Shown piece by piece: positions 19,199 through 28,448 of a DNA stretch of 64,000 bases. The notes beneath the pieces were generated by a model, which was not told the origin of the DNA, did not search any database, and saw only the letters and a list, made by a program, of their open reading frames with translations. Made by a program: the position numbers and the translations under genes. Source of the DNA: Pseudaminobacter soli (ex Zhang et al. 2022) (GTDB taxonomy: Bacteria; Pseudomonadota; Alphaproteobacteria; Rhizobiales; Rhizobiaceae). The first letter of the stretch is position 1, and each line of letters opens with the position of its first letter. The DNA is taken from assembly GCF_014595955.1 (NCBI RefSeq), contig NZ_JABVCF010000001.1, positions 1 through 64,000 on the forward strand, in the 5' to 3' direction.

Positions 19199-19978
19199 CT
19201 AGAACGCGCTCACATACTTTCCGCCGTCGATCGGAATGTTCTGACCCGTCATGTAGCCGGCGTGCACGGAGCAGAAGAAGGCGCAGATCTGTCCGAACTC
19301 CTCGGGCGTGCCGAGGCGCTTGGCGGGGATATCCGCGGCCTGCTGCTCCTTACGCTGGCGCGCGGCTTCCGGGTCCTCCGGGACGGACGGATCGATATCG
19401 CGGCGTAGGCGATCCGTGTCGATGCTTCCCGGCAGAAGATTGTTGATGGTGACGTTCTTGTCGGCGACGGTGCGCGCAATGCCTGAGACGAAGGAGGTCA
19501 GACCTGCTCGCGCCGCCGACGACAGGTCGAGGCCGGAAAGCGGCACGTAGACGGAAAGCGACGTGACGTTGATGATGCGCCCGAAGTTGCGGGCCGCCAT
19601 GCCGTCTATGACGGCCTGGATGAGCTCGAAATGCGCGATCATGTTGTTGGTCAGGCCTTTCATGATCGCGGCGCGGTCAAGCTCGCGAAAATCCCGATAG
19701 GGCGGTCCGCCATTGTTGTTGACCAGGATGTCCGGCTCCGGGCAGGCGGCGAGCAGTTTCTTCTGGATCGCCGGATCGGCAACATCGCCGACGACCTCCT
19801 GCACCTCGACAGCGTGTCTTTCGCGAATTTCGGCGGCCGTTCGCGCAAGCACGTCTTGGTTCCGGGCATTCACGACAAGGCTCACGCCGGCTTCCGCCAG
19901 CGCCATGGCGCAGCCCTTGCCGATTCCCTTGCTGGAAGCACAGACGATCGCCTTGCGCCCGCGTATTCCAAGATCCAT
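19199..19978 (-). CDS. SDR-family protein lacking the YxxxK catalytic pair
   Basis: 259-residue short-chain dehydrogenase/reductase-fold protein. The cofactor loop SSKGIGKGCAMALAEAG (residues 15-31) and VNNNGGPPYRDF are typical. The catalytic region has the serine (INVTSLSVYVPL), but where Tyr-xxx-Lys is expected the sequence reads LDLSSAARAGLTSF, with neither tyrosine nor lysine in register. Similar atypical SDRs are known among FabG-like proteins; activity is therefore uncertain. The C-terminus PIDGGKYVSAF is standard. Start ATG at 19978 is preferred over an ATG nine codons upstream because GAGGAGA lies about ten bases before it. Divergent from the phosphoesterase gene. Confidence 0.85.
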   Translation of the reverse strand: MDLGIRGRKAIVCASSKGIGKGCAMALAEAGVSLVVNARNQDVLARTAAEIRERHAVEVQEVVGDVADPAIQKKLLAACPEPDILVNNNGGPPYRDFRELDRAAIMKGLTNNMIAHFELIQAVIDGMAARNFGRIINVTSLSVYVPLSGLDLSSAARAGLTSFVSGIARTVADKNVTINNLLPGSIDTDRLRRDIDPSVPEDPEAARQRKEQQAADIPAKRLGTPEEFGQICAFFCSVHAGYMTGQNIPIDGGKYVSAF

Positions 19979-20096
19979 CCGCCAACATCTCCTCTGATTG
20001 CGCATCAGCCTATAACCCGCTCACGGCAATCGGCAACCGTCATACGGGCGTTGCATGAATCTGGGCATGCCTGATCCGGTTCATGGATCACACTGC

Positions 20097-20912
20097 ATGC
20101 CCGAAGCGACCCGCAAATACAGAACTCTCTTCATCTCCGATGTGCACCTGGGATCGAAGCAGGCGAAGGCCGAGTTCCTGATCGATTTCCTGCGCCTTCA
20201 TGATGCCGAGACGATCTATCTGGTGGGAGACATCGTCGACGGTTGGCGGCTTCGTCGGTCCTGGCATTGGCCGCAGGCGCACAACGACGTCGTCCAGAAG
20301 CTGCTCCGAAAGGCCCGCAAGGGGTCCCGGGTCCTCTACATCGCAGGCAACCATGACGAGTTCCTGCGCATGTTCCAGGGAACGCATTTCGGCGGAATCG
20401 AAGTCTGCGACCGCGCGATCCATGAGACGGCCGACGGCCGGCGCTTCCTCGTCATCCACGGCGATCAGTTCGATGCCATCGTCCATAACGTACGCTGGCT
20501 CGCTTATCTCGGCGACTACGCCTACGGGGCTGCCATCACCGTGAATCGGTTGGTGTTCCGCGTTCGCCACCTGCTGGGGCTGCCGTATTGGTCGTTCTCT
20601 TCCTGGGCGAAGGTTAAGGTGAAGAAGGCGGTGAATTTCATCGGCGCCTTCCGCGAGGTGCTGAGCGAAGAGGCGCGCCGCAGCGAGGTGGATGGCGTGA
20701 TCTGCGGACACATCCATCATGCCGAGTTGGAGGAGTTCGGCGACGTCACATATGTGAACACCGGCGACTGGGTCGAGAGTTGTACGGCGGTCGTCGAGCA
20801 TTTCGACGGCAGGCTGGAAATCCTCCATTGGCCACAGATGATGGCCGAAATCCCCGCGAAAACGGCGTTCAGGCCGCGCGTTATCGATGCAACTGCGGCC
20901 GAAGCGGCTTGA
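20097..20912 (+). CDS. Calcineurin-like metallophosphoesterase (UDP-2,3-diacylglucosamine diphosphatase-like)
   Basis: 271 residues from the ATG at 20097; an in-frame ATG 14 codons upstream (20055) is also possible, since neither has a clear Shine-Dalgarno. Dimetal motifs are complete: DVHLGS (Asp15, His17), GDIVDGW (from 44), GNHDEF (84-89), HGDQFD and GHIHHAE. The family is annotated as LpxH-like, hydrolysing UDP-2,3-diacylglucosamine to lipid X in lipid A synthesis. Many alphaproteobacteria use LpxI for that step, so the role here is an inference and another phosphoester substrate is possible. Stand-alone gene, divergent from the SDR gene. Confidence 0.82.
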   Translation: MPEATRKYRTLFISDVHLGSKQAKAEFLIDFLRLHDAETIYLVGDIVDGWRLRRSWHWPQAHNDVVQKLLRKARKGSRVLYIAGNHDEFLRMFQGTHFGGIEVCDRAIHETADGRRFLVIHGDQFDAIVHNVRWLAYLGDYAYGAAITVNRLVFRVRHLLGLPYWSFSSWAKVKVKKAVNFIGAFREVLSEEARRSEVDGVICGHIHHAELEEFGDVTYVNTGDWVESCTAVVEHFDGRLEILHWPQMMAEIPAKTAFRPRVIDATAAEAA

Positions 20913-21069
20913 GCCAAAGCTCTCCGATTCGCGCGGCGTGGCCGTTCCACAACATGCGATAGTGGGTTCACGGCTGAAGAGGCACGCCAGATTAGGCGAC
21001 TTGGGTCCGCCGTGATATGCGCGCTTCGTAACAAGCGGGCGGCGCCGCCCGAACGTCGGCGGACCGCCC

Positions 21070-22272
21070 ATGTCACTGCCCCCGCTCACGCCTGAACAGT
21101 CGATCAAGCCGCGACATTTCGAACTGCGGATTTCGCTGCTCTTCGCGGCCGTATTCGTGTCGATGGGGACGCACGTCCCCTATTTTCCGCTCTGGCTTGA
21201 AGCGCACGGCTTCGACGCCGAGCAGATCGCGGTCATCCTTTCGGCACCGCTTTTCCTGCGGGTCGTAACCACTCCGCTGATCACGGCTTGGGCAGACAAG
21301 GCGCGCGACCGCGCCAACATTCTCATCCTGCTCACCGCGGCAGCGCTCGTCGCGTCCTTAGCCTACTTCCTTCCGCCCACCTACCTGCTGGTTCTGCTGG
21401 TTTCCCTGGGATTTGTCGTATTCTGGACGCCACACTCGCCGCTCGCCGACTCGCTCGCGCTTTCCGGCGTGCGGCGCTTCGGGTCCAACTACACGCGCAT
21501 GCGCATGTGGGGCTCGATGTCCTATCTCTCGGCCAATCTCGTCGGCGGCATCGTTCTATCCCTCACCAGCAGCTACGCCGTCCCGGCGATGCTCAGCGCA
21601 GGCCTCGCAATGGCGCTGATTGCCGCGCTGTTCGCACCGCGTTTGGGAAGGCCCCGCCGCGCGTCGCCGCTTTCGGCTGCGGACATGCACAAGGCCGGCC
21701 CAAAACTGTTCAACGCCTACTTCCTTCTATTCGTCGCCGGAGCGGGCATCATCAACGGCAGCCATGCCTTCCTGTTCAGCTTCGGCTCAATCTACTGGAA
21801 GTCGATCGGCCTGAACGACACCGTGATCGGCATTCTGTGGGCCTGGGCAGTGGTCGCCGAGGTCGCCATGTTCATGCTGTTCACGCGGCTGCTGGCGCAC
21901 CGTCCTGCTACGACCAGCCTGACAGCCGCGGGCATTGCCGCTGCCGTCCGCTGGATCGCCTTTCCGCTGGTGTGGCCGTCCGGGGCAGGGGTGGTCGGCT
22001 TCGCGGCCACGCAGACGCTGCACAGCCTTTCGACGGCGCTCGTGATCATCGGCGTTCAGAAGCTGATTGGAGAGGCGGTTCCCGAAGAGCGCACCGGCAC
22101 TGCGCAGGGCATCGCCTTCTTCGCCAACGGCCTGTCGATGGCAGCATTCACGCTTATCTCGGGCCCGCTCTACGCCAGCTTCGGGGTCGGAGGATTTTAT
22201 CCGATGGCTGCAGTCGCGATGGCGGGAACCGGCCTGATCTGGGCGGCACGGAGACTTGGGCGACCGGCATGA
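21070..22272 (+). CDS. MFS transporter (HcaT / phenylpropionate-permease-like)
   Basis: 400 residues, twelve predicted hydrophobic segments, major facilitator superfamily. The start region (ELRISLLFAAVFVSMGTHVPY) and the loop-2/3 signature PLITAWADKARDRANI, together with the MRMWGSMSYLSANLVGG segment, resemble the MFS_1-like/HcaT group. No substrate gene is adjacent, so the cargo is unknown; the name reflects family likeness only. ATG 21070 is preceded by a run of GC-rich sequence without an obvious Shine-Dalgarno. It converges with the GST gene, 19 bases apart. Confidence 0.82.
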   Translation: MSLPPLTPEQSIKPRHFELRISLLFAAVFVSMGTHVPYFPLWLEAHGFDAEQIAVILSAPLFLRVVTTPLITAWADKARDRANILILLTAAALVASLAYFLPPTYLLVLLVSLGFVVFWTPHSPLADSLALSGVRRFGSNYTRMRMWGSMSYLSANLVGGIVLSLTSSYAVPAMLSAGLAMALIAALFAPRLGRPRRASPLSAADMHKAGPKLFNAYFLLFVAGAGIINGSHAFLFSFGSIYWKSIGLNDTVIGILWAWAVVAEVAMFMLFTRLLAHRPATTSLTAAGIAAAVRWIAFPLVWPSGAGVVGFAATQTLHSLSTALVIIGVQKLIGEAVPEERTGTAQGIAFFANGLSMAAFTLISGPLYASFGVGGFYPMAAVAMAGTGLIWAARRLGRPA

Positions 22273-22291
22273 GTAGATCGGGGCAGGGCGC

Positions 22292-22930
22292 CTAGGTGGT
22301 GGGTTCAGTCGTTATGTAGGAGTTGCGCTCGCTCATCCGCTGCCACCAAGAGGTCAGGCTGGAATGCTTAGCCAGCAATGGCCCCGCCGCCGGCGCTCGC
22401 AGGAAATATCCGAATACAGCGGCAAGATAGAGATCCGCCAGGGTGATGGCATCGCCGAGAAGCCACTCGCTTTCTTCCTTCAGACGCGAGAGCTCAGCCA
22501 GACATGTGGCGGCGATCGTCAGTGCACGATCCAGCTTAAACTGGTCTATCCCCAATCCTTCCTTGGGTCTGGAGACCGTCTCGACATAGATGTCCCAGAC
22601 CATTGCCCGGTAGGCGTAGGCGTCGATCAACGCGATAAGCTGGTTCATTACCGCGCGCTTCCGCACTTCGGACGGCTGCAAGGCCGGTCCGGGGAAGGCT
22701 TCGTCGATGTAGCGGCAGATGGCGCTGGTCTCGTACAGCCGGAAACCGTCGTGCTCGAAGGCCGGAATGCGGCCGAACGGCTGGCGCTCGAGATACCAGG
22801 CCGGCAGACCGTCCTTTGCGAAGACGTCAACCGGCACCAGTTCGTAGCCGACCTGCTTTTCCTCGAGGGCCAGCCTCACGATGCGGACGTAGACGCTATA
22901 GTCCGCACCGTAAACAAGAGGCCGGCCCAT
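22292..22930 (-). CDS. Glutathione S-transferase family protein
   Basis: 212 residues with an N-terminal thioredoxin-like domain (LVYGADYSVYVRIVRLALEE, then FGRIPAFEHDGFRLYETSAI, which holds the cis-Pro and the glutathione gamma-Glu site) and an all-helical C-terminal domain from about residue 85. The likely catalytic N-terminal hydroxyl is Ser12 or Tyr13. Cytoplasmic; conjugation or disulfide-reduction substrate unknown. It lies five bases downstream of icd on the same strand, so the two are probably co-transcribed. Confidence 0.87.
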   Translation of the reverse strand: MGRPLVYGADYSVYVRIVRLALEEKQVGYELVPVDVFAKDGLPAWYLERQPFGRIPAFEHDGFRLYETSAICRYIDEAFPGPALQPSEVRKRAVMNQLIALIDAYAYRAMVWDIYVETVSRPKEGLGIDQFKLDRALTIAATCLAELSRLKEESEWLLGDAITLADLYLAAVFGYFLRAPAAGPLLAKHSSLTSWWQRMSERNSYITTEPTT

Positions 22931-22935
22931 GCGGG

Positions 22936-24147
22936 TCAGCCCATCGCCTTCTGCAGGTTCTCGTCGATCTTGTCGAGGAAGCCGGTGGTCGACAGCCAGG
23001 GCTGGTCGGGGCCGATCAGCAGCGACAGGTCCTTGGTCATGAAGCCGGCTTCGACCGTCTGCACGCAGACCTTTTCCAACGTCTCGGCGAAGCGCTTCAG
23101 TTCCTCGTTGCCGTCGAGCTTGGCGCGATGCGCCAGTCCGCGCGTCCAGGCGAAAATCGAGGCGATCGAATTGGTCGAGGTCTCCTCGCCCTTCTGGTGC
23201 TGGCGAAAGTGGCGTGTGACGGTGCCGTGGGCGGCTTCGGCCTCGACGGTCTTGCCGTCCGGCGTCATCAGCACCGACGTCATCAGGCCGAGCGAGCCAA
23301 AGCCTTGCGCGACGGTGTCGGACTGCACGTCGCCGTCATAGTTCTTGCAGGCCCAGACATAGCCGCCGGACCACTTCAGGCTGGAGGCCACCATGTCGTC
23401 GATCAGGCGATGCTCGTACCAGATCTTCTTCTCCTTGAAGGCGGCGGCGAATTCGGCGTCGAACACTTCCTGGAAGAGGTCCTTGAAGCGCCCGTCATAG
23501 GCTTTGAGGATCGTATTCTTGGTCGAGAGATAGACCGGATAGCCGCGCATCAGGCCGTAGTTGAAGGAGGCGCGGGCGAACTCACGGATGGAGTCGTCAA
23601 GATTGTACATGGCCATCGCCACGCCGGAGGACGGCGCATCGAACACCTCGTGCTCGATCGTCTGGCCGTCCTCGCCGACGAACTTTATGGTCAGCTTGCC
23701 CTTGCCCGGGAACCGGAAGTCGGTCGCGCGGTACTGGTCGCCGAAGGCGTGACGGCCGACGATGATCGGCTGCGTCCAGCCGGGCACCAGCCGCGGCACG
23801 TTGCGCATGATGATCGGCTCGCGGAAGATCACGCCGCCCAGGATGTTGCGGATCGTGCCGTTAGGCGACTTCCACATCTTCTTGAGGCCGAATTCCTGAA
23901 CGCGCGCCTCGTCGGGAGTGATCGTCGCGCACTTCACGCCGACGCCGACCTCCTTGATAGCGTTGGCGGCGTCGATGGTGACCTGGTCGTTGGTGGCGTC
24001 GCGGTTCTCCATGCCGAGATCGAAATACTGCAGCGGGAGGTCGAGATAAGGGTGGATCAGCTTGTCCTTGATCAACTGCCAGATGATGCGGGTCATCTCG
24101 TCGCCGTCGAGTTCGACGACGGGGTTGGCCACCTTGATCTTCGCCAT
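22936..24147 (-). CDS. icd: NADP-dependent isocitrate dehydrogenase
   Basis: TCA-cycle oxidation of isocitrate to 2-oxoglutarate with NADPH formation, 403 residues, the eukaryote-like homodimeric type found in alphaproteobacteria. Recognisable segments: [16 protein letters not shown] at the N-terminus, [20 protein letters not shown] with the phosphate-binding loop region, [20 protein letters not shown] with metal-binding aspartates, and [23 protein letters not shown] at 24147 (MAKIKVANP). The GST gene follows five bases after the stop. Its promoter must lie in the 190-base gap shared with the toxin-antitoxin operon. Confidence 0.96.
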   Translation of the reverse strand: MAKIKVANPVVELDGDEMTRIIWQLIKDKLIHPYLDLPLQYFDLGMENRDATNDQVTIDAANAIKEVGVGVKCATITPDEARVQEFGLKKMWKSPNGTIRNILGGVIFREPIIMRNVPRLVPGWTQPIIVGRHAFGDQYRATDFRFPGKGKLTIKFVGEDGQTIEHEVFDAPSSGVAMAMYNLDDSIREFARASFNYGLMRGYPVYLSTKNTILKAYDGRFKDLFQEVFDAEFAAAFKEKKIWYEHRLIDDMVASSLKWSGGYVWACKNYDGDVQSDTVAQGFGSLGLMTSVLMTPDGKTVEAEAAHGTVTRHFRQHQKGEETSTNSIASIFAWTRGLAHRAKLDGNEELKRFAETLEKVCVQTVEAGFMTKDLSLLIGPDQPWLSTTGFLDKIDENLQKAMG

Positions 24148-24287
24148 GGGAAACTGCCTCGTGCCTGAATGGGAGGTGCCGCGCGTACGCGGAAGATGCC
24201 GCCCTATACCAAAGGGTATCTAGTGGCGCAAACGCCGTGGCCCCGCCCCGGGGGACGCCGCACTCACCTGTTCAGCATAGGTTGGAT

Positions 24288-24308
24288 GAGTATGATTTTG
24301 TCATACTC
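24288..24308. promoter_or_regulatory. Probable ParD/ParE operator
   Basis: Perfect inverted repeat GAGTATG-N7-CATACTC, 32 bases upstream of the antitoxin start. Ribbon-helix-helix antitoxins bind such short palindromes to repress their own operon. It is visibly AT-rich compared with the surrounding GC-rich sequence. Confidence 0.6.
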
Positions 24309-24339
24309 TGTGGTACAAAAAGGCAGGAAGGAAAACGAC

Positions 24340-24627
24340 GTGCGCACCACTCGAGCGCTGACCATCACCTTGCCGAGCGACATGGCACAGATGGTGAAGG
24401 ACAAAGTTGCGTCTGGCGAGTATGCCAGCGAGAGCGAGGTTATCCGAGACGGGCTGCGCTCGCTCGCCCAACGAGATGCCGCGATAGAGCGCTGGCTCCG
24501 TGAGGAGGTCGTACAGACAATCGCGGGCGTGGACGAGGGTACAACGCAGTTGATGACCCTGGATGAAGCCAAGCAGCGGTTGCACCATCACATCGAGGCC
24601 CTTGGCGCGAAGCACAAACGTTCATGA
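24340..24627 (+). CDS. parD: ParD-family ribbon-helix-helix antitoxin
   Basis: 95 residues. The N-terminal strand-helix-helix reads ALTITLPSDMAQMVKDKVASG followed by EYASESEVIRDGLRSL, the ParD/CopG-type DNA-binding unit; the C-terminal half is the toxin-neutralising tail. Start is GTG at 24340 with GGAAGG eight bases upstream; a longer frame extends upstream without family similarity. Its last four bases overlap the toxin start (ATGA), typical for toxin-antitoxin operons. Likely autoregulated through the 24288-24308 palindrome. Confidence 0.88.
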   Translation: MRTTRALTITLPSDMAQMVKDKVASGEYASESEVIRDGLRSLAQRDAAIERWLREEVVQTIAGVDEGTTQLMTLDEAKQRLHHHIEALGAKHKRS

Positions 24628-24929
24628 CCCACACCGTTCTTTTGAGCGGCGCGGCTTGGGACGATATCGCGGAGTTGCTGGAGTTTCTGGTGCCTCGGGC
24701 CGGAGAGTCGGTGGCGCGCGCTTATGTCGACCGGCTGATCGGGTTTTGTGAGGGATTTTCGCTGTTCCCTGAGCGTGGCACTCGACGTGACGACATCAGT
24801 CCTGGCCTGCGCACGGTGGGGTACCGGCGCCAAGCGACCATAGCCTTTCGGGTGGAGGCTGATCGGGTGATCATCCTGCGCATTCTTTATGGCGGTCGTG
24901 ACCTATCGCGCCTATTGGACGAGGAATAG
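24624..24929 (+). CDS. parE: ParE/RelE-family toxin
   Basis: 101 residues. Characteristic blocks: LSGAAWDDIAELLEFLVPRAG at the start, RLIGFCEGFSLFPERGTRRDD in the middle, then a beta strand RTVGYRRQATIAFRVEADRV and the terminal VIILRILYGGRDLSRLLDEE. ParE toxins inhibit DNA gyrase; RelE relatives cleave mRNA on the ribosome. The partner being ParD-like favours gyrase, but this is inference. Length and all core elements are intact, so the module is probably functional. Translationally coupled to parD. Confidence 0.88.
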   Translation: MTHTVLLSGAAWDDIAELLEFLVPRAGESVARAYVDRLIGFCEGFSLFPERGTRRDDISPGLRTVGYRRQATIAFRVEADRVIILRILYGGRDLSRLLDEE

Positions 24930-25019
24930 CCAAAAGCTCGCTTCCGCTGCTGAACAGCTTCAATTCCACAAGCGAATGTGGCACGAGGCGCTAGAACTCG
25001 AAACCGTCCTACTGCAGCC

Positions 25020-25871
25020 ATGGAAGTCAGCCAAGCATCAGCAATCACTGCGGCGGAGGGCCCGGTCATCGTCCTCGTCGCGCCCCAGTTGGGCGAGAAC
25101 ATCGGCATGGTGGCGCGCGCGATGGCCAATTTCGGGCTCTCGGAACTGAGGCTCGTCGCACCGCGCGATGGTTGGCCGAACGAGAAGGCGAACGCCGCCG
25201 CGAGCCGCGCGACCCATGTCGTTGAGAGTGCCAAGGTCTACGACGATCTGCGCTCCGCAGTCTCCGACCTCACCTTTGTCTTCGCCACGACGGCGCGCGA
25301 GCGCGACAGCTTCAAGCCGGTCCGCGGGCCGGTCGAGGCGGCCCGCATGCTGCACAGCCACGAGGCTGGAGGAAGCCGGACGGGCGTGCTCTTCGGCCGC
25401 GAAAAATTCGGTCTGGACAATGACGAGATCAGCCTGGCGGACGAGATCGTCACCTTTCCCGTCGATGCGGCCTACGCGTCGCTGAATGTCGCGCAGGCGG
25501 TGCTGCTGATGGCTTATGAGTGGCGCAAAACAGGACTTGAGCGCGAGACCGACATTCCGTTCACCGGGCCAGAAATGGTGCCGGCGCCGAAGGAGGATTT
25601 GCACGGCCTATTCGAGCACCTCGAATCGGCACTGGAAACGCGCGGCTATTTCCGGCCGCCATCGCGAAGGGCCAAGATGGCGGACAAGCTGCGCGCTGTG
25701 CTCACGCGCCCCGCCTTCAGTGCGGGCGAGATCAAGGTGCTCCGCGGGATTGTTTCCTCGCTCGACTTCTTCTCGCCTAAGGAGCCGCGCGGCGCCGGCT
25801 ACCCCGAGCGCAAGGCCAAGGTGGACCGGCTGGCGCATGGCGAAGCCGACGACGATCAGAAGAAGGAGTAA
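25020..25871 (+). CDS. trmJ: TrmJ-like tRNA (cytidine/uridine-32-2'-O) methyltransferase
   Basis: SPOUT-class RNA 2'-O-methyltransferase, 283 residues, predicted to methylate position 32 of tRNAs with S-adenosylmethionine. Motif 1 is [19 protein letters not shown], motif 2 [19 protein letters not shown] and motif 3 [21 protein letters not shown], which together build the trefoil knot. ATG at 25020 ([15 protein letters not shown]). A C-terminal helical extension of about 70 residues fits TrmJ rather than TrmL. Followed on the same strand by murI about 100 bases later. Confidence 0.88.
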   Translation: MEVSQASAITAAEGPVIVLVAPQLGENIGMVARAMANFGLSELRLVAPRDGWPNEKANAAASRATHVVESAKVYDDLRSAVSDLTFVFATTARERDSFKPVRGPVEAARMLHSHEAGGSRTGVLFGREKFGLDNDEISLADEIVTFPVDAAYASLNVAQAVLLMAYEWRKTGLERETDIPFTGPEMVPAPKEDLHGLFEHLESALETRGYFRPPSRRAKMADKLRAVLTRPAFSAGEIKVLRGIVSSLDFFSPKEPRGAGYPERKAKVDRLAHGEADDDQKKE

Positions 25872-25972
25872 AGGGGCGGCCGGACGCTCGCCAAGGAGTG
25901 AGCGGTCACTTACCGGATAGACACAATTCTGCTTCAAGGCCGATGCATTCAGGCTTGAGAAGGCGGGGTGAC

Positions 25973-26791
25973 ATGGCCTCAGATCTGCAGGACCGCGACC
26001 GTCCGATCCTCTTCTTCGACAGCGGTGTCGGAGGATTGACCGTGCTGCGCGAGGCGCGGGTGCTGATGCCGGATCGGCGCTTCATCTATGTCGCCGACGA
26101 TGCAGCCTTCCCTTACGGGGCGTGGGAGGAGCCGGCGCTGAGGGATCACATCCTGGCCCTGTTCGACCGGCTGCTTGGCCGCTTCGAGCCGGAGATCTCG
26201 GTGATCGCCTGCAACACCGCATCGACCCTGATCATCGATGCCCTTCGGCAGGCTTTCCCGGACCACCCCTTCGTCGGCACCGTGCCGGCGATCAAGCCAG
26301 CGGCCGAGCGCAGCCGCTCCGGCCTGGTTTCCGTGCTGGCAACGCCGGGTACGGTCCGGCGGCAGTACACGCGCGATCTGATCACCAATTGGGCGGCGAA
26401 GTGTCATGTCAGGCTGGTCGGCAGCGACAGGCTGGCGTCGCTTGCCGAGACCTACATGCGCGGCGGCTTCGTCGACGAGGACGCGGTCCGGGCAGAGATC
26501 GCGCCATGCTTCATCGAGCAGGACGGACGGCGCACTGACATCGTCGTGCTCGCCTGCACGCACTATCCCTTCCTGGTGAACCGGATGCGCAAGACCGCGC
26601 CATGGCCGGTGGACTGGATCGATCCGGCCGAGGCGATCGCGCGCCGCGCGCTGTCTCTTCTCGCTCCGAGAGACCTGCATCAGGTGCCGGCAGGCGCGGG
26701 CGATCGAGACGACCTCGCCGTGTTCACGTCCGGCAAGGCGGACTTCGCCGCAACGCGGCTGATGCAGGGTTTTGGGCTCGCCATCGCCTGA
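25973..26791 (+). CDS. murI: Glutamate racemase
   Basis: Cofactor-independent interconversion of L- and D-glutamate for peptidoglycan synthesis, 272 residues. Both catalytic cysteines are present: Cys80 in VIACNTAST and Cys195 in VLACTHYPF. The substrate-binding start [12 protein letters not shown] (Asp16-Ser17) is canonical. ATG at 25973 follows GAAGGCGGGG; upstream in-frame starts add non-conserved residues. Probably expressed with trmJ or from the short gap between them. Followed by a small DUF3008 gene. Confidence 0.94.
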   Translation: MASDLQDRDRPILFFDSGVGGLTVLREARVLMPDRRFIYVADDAAFPYGAWEEPALRDHILALFDRLLGRFEPEISVIACNTASTLIIDALRQAFPDHPFVGTVPAIKPAAERSRSGLVSVLATPGTVRRQYTRDLITNWAAKCHVRLVGSDRLASLAETYMRGGFVDEDAVRAEIAPCFIEQDGRRTDIVVLACTHYPFLVNRMRKTAPWPVDWIDPAEAIARRALSLLAPRDLHQVPAGAGDRDDLAVFTSGKADFAATRLMQGFGLAIA

Positions 26792-26853
26792 CGCTTCGGA
26801 ACGGCAAGGCGCGCACGTGCATTTCTCCCTCACAACGCAGAGGAGAAGCGATC

Positions 26854-27042
26854 ATGCCTGCCAAATCCAAAGCACAACAGAAGGCCGCCGGGGCAGCTCT
26901 GTCGGCCAAGCGGGGCGAGACTAAGAAGAGCGAACTGAAAGGCGCTTCGAAGCAGATGGTCCAGTCGATGAGCGAGAAGGAACTCGAGGAACTCGCTTCC
27001 ACAAAGCGCAAGGGGAAACCCGAGCACGTTTCGAAGCATTGA
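26854..27042 (+). CDS. DUF3008 family small basic protein
   Basis: 62 residues, starting MPAKSKAQQKAAGAALSAKR and containing MVQSMSEKELEELASTKRKG. This is the complete DUF3008 architecture: a short lysine-rich, probably helical protein common in rhizobia and of unknown function. ATG at 26854 has GAGGAGAAG upstream. Its composition suggests nucleic-acid or acidic-partner binding, but that is a guess. Confidence 0.82.
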   Translation: MPAKSKAQQKAAGAALSAKRGETKKSELKGASKQMVQSMSEKELEELASTKRKGKPEHVSKH

Positions 27043-27126
27043 CGGGGATTGTCCTGCCTAACATCGCTAAGCGCACTTAGTGAGGTACCGCCATGAGGAG
27101 CCATCACCAGCGTCGCAACGGCTAGA

Positions 27127-27150
27127 GCCCGCCGCGGGAAGGCGGCGGGC
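27127..27150. terminator. GC-rich hairpin between convergent small genes
   Basis: Nine-base perfect stem GCCCGCCGC / GCGGCGGGC with a six-base loop, located between the 3' ends of the DUF3008 gene (+) and the small secreted protein gene (-). No T tract follows on either strand, so it is a likely bidirectional 3' stem or weak terminator and not a textbook one. Confidence 0.45.
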
Positions 27151-27167
27151 AGCTACGCCATCGGCCG

Positions 27168-27353
27168 TCAATAGACACGATGGCAGCTGACGCGGCTCAC
27201 CGGGGTCACGTGACGATGGCCATTGCGCCAGACCACCCTATTGGTCACGACACGGCGGCAGACCTCGCGAGCGGAGGCCGGATCGGCGGTAATGACAGGA
27301 ATGGCGCCGGCCAGAAAAGTGGCGCCGAGGAGCCCGAGGACGATCTTCTTCAT
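27168..27353 (-). CDS. Small secreted hypothetical protein
   Basis: 61 residues. Signal peptide with a lysine start and hydrophobic core (MKKIVLGLLGATFLAGAIPV) and a probable cleavage after PASA (about residue 28). The mature part is only about 33 residues, arginine-rich with two cysteines, reading VCRRVVTNRVVWRNGHRHV. A Shine-Dalgarno-like AAAGGAG lies upstream of the ATG at 27353. Its RRVV pattern recalls the RRVVHR repeats of the secreted protein at 28651, though no closer relationship can be claimed. Confidence 0.65.
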   Translation of the reverse strand: MKKIVLGLLGATFLAGAIPVITADPASAREVCRRVVTNRVVWRNGHRHVTPVSRVSCHRVY

Positions 27354-27573
27354 GGTGCTGAACTCCTTTGTCTGCCCTCGTCCAATGAGGGTCTTGGGGA
27401 GGCTTCACCATTCTAACGGCTTGGTTCTGTAGCCGTTTGCGCAGAATCAATATGATCCTTTTTGTAATGTGGGCTGTAATGTTAGACGTCGCGACTGAGC
27501 CCCCACGCAGCCCGGTTTCTCAATCGAACAGTGCGGTCCAGGACGCTGGGTTTGACACAAGCAGCCGCAAACG

Positions 27574-27603
27574 CTTGACAGCTTCGAACCATCCCTCTAT
27601 GCG
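27574..27603 (+). promoter_or_regulatory. Probable housekeeping promoter of rpsD
   Basis: CTTGAC at 27574-27579 and CTATGC at 27597-27602 are separated by 17 bases, a near-perfect match to the rhizobial sigma-70 consensus CTTGAC-N17-CTATAT. This predicts a transcript start near 27609 and a leader of about 170 bases before rpsD. The 27354-27776 gap holds no other recognisable feature. Confidence 0.55.
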
Positions 27604-27776
27604 ACGCACAGCGCCGGGCCGAAAGGTCCGGTGTTTCATTTGACGTGTCCCGTGGGCTTTTCCGCAATGCGTGCGTGGAGAGCCCTGTCAGGTCTCGAAA
27701 ACGGAGGCCAGAGGAGGGCGCGTTTCCTTCGCCTGCAGCGTGAGCTCGCAGGTACAACATGTTGAAAGGGAATGCG

Positions 27777-28394
27777 ATGAGCAAGCGCGAATCCGCAAAG
27801 TACAAACTCGATCGCCGTCTTGGCGAAAACGTCTGGGGCCGCCCGAAGTCCCCGGTCAACAAGCGTGAATATGGCCCGGGCCAGCACGGCCAGCGGCGCA
27901 AGGGCAAGCTGTCGGACTTCGGCATTCAGTTGCGTGCCAAGCAGAAGCTGAAGGGCCACTACGGCGACGTTTCGGAGAAGCAGTTCCGCAAGACCTACGA
28001 GGAAGCGAACCGCCGTCGCGGCGACACCTCCGAGAACCTGATCGGCCTGCTCGAGTCGCGCCTCGACGCCATCGTCTATCGCGCCAAGTTCGTGCCGACC
28101 ATCTGGTCGTCGCGCCAGTTCATCAATCACGGCCACGTCAACGTCAACGGCCGCCGGGTCAACATCGGCTCCTACCGCTGCAAGCCGGGCGACGTGATCG
28201 AAGTGCGCGAGAAGTCGAAGCAACTCGTAATGGTTCTGGAAGCGGTGCAACTCGCCGAGCGCGACGTGCCGGACTACATCGACGTCGACCACAACAAGAT
28301 GACCGCGACCTACTCCCGCGTGCCGGCCCTGGCCGACGTTCCCTATGCGGTGCAGATGGAGCCGAACCTGGTGGTCGAGTTCTACTCGCGCTGA
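27777..28394 (+). CDS. rpsD: 30S ribosomal protein S4
   Basis: Primary 16S rRNA-binding protein of the small subunit, 205 residues, full length. N-terminal [20 protein letters not shown] is the usual rhizobial start, followed by the [15 protein letters not shown]-type basic region (here [18 protein letters not shown]) and the S4 RNA-binding domain ([39 protein letters not shown]). ATG at 27777 has GAAAGGGA upstream. As is usual in this order, it stands alone rather than in the alpha operon. A strong terminator follows. Confidence 0.97.
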   Translation: MSKRESAKYKLDRRLGENVWGRPKSPVNKREYGPGQHGQRRKGKLSDFGIQLRAKQKLKGHYGDVSEKQFRKTYEEANRRRGDTSENLIGLLESRLDAIVYRAKFVPTIWSSRQFINHGHVNVNGRRVNIGSYRCKPGDVIEVREKSKQLVMVLEAVQLAERDVPDYIDVDHNKMTATYSRVPALADVPYAVQMEPNLVVEFYSR

Positions 28395-28422
28395 TCGATC
28401 GGAATTTCTGTTGGTTTTAGGA

Positions 28423-28448
28423 AAGGCCGCCGCACTGGCGGCCTTTTC
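28423..28448 (+). terminator. Rho-independent terminator after rpsD
   Basis: Ten-base perfect stem AAAGGCCGCC / GGCGGCCTTT around a GCACT loop, ending in TTTT, 29 bases after the rpsD stop. Confidence 0.9.
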
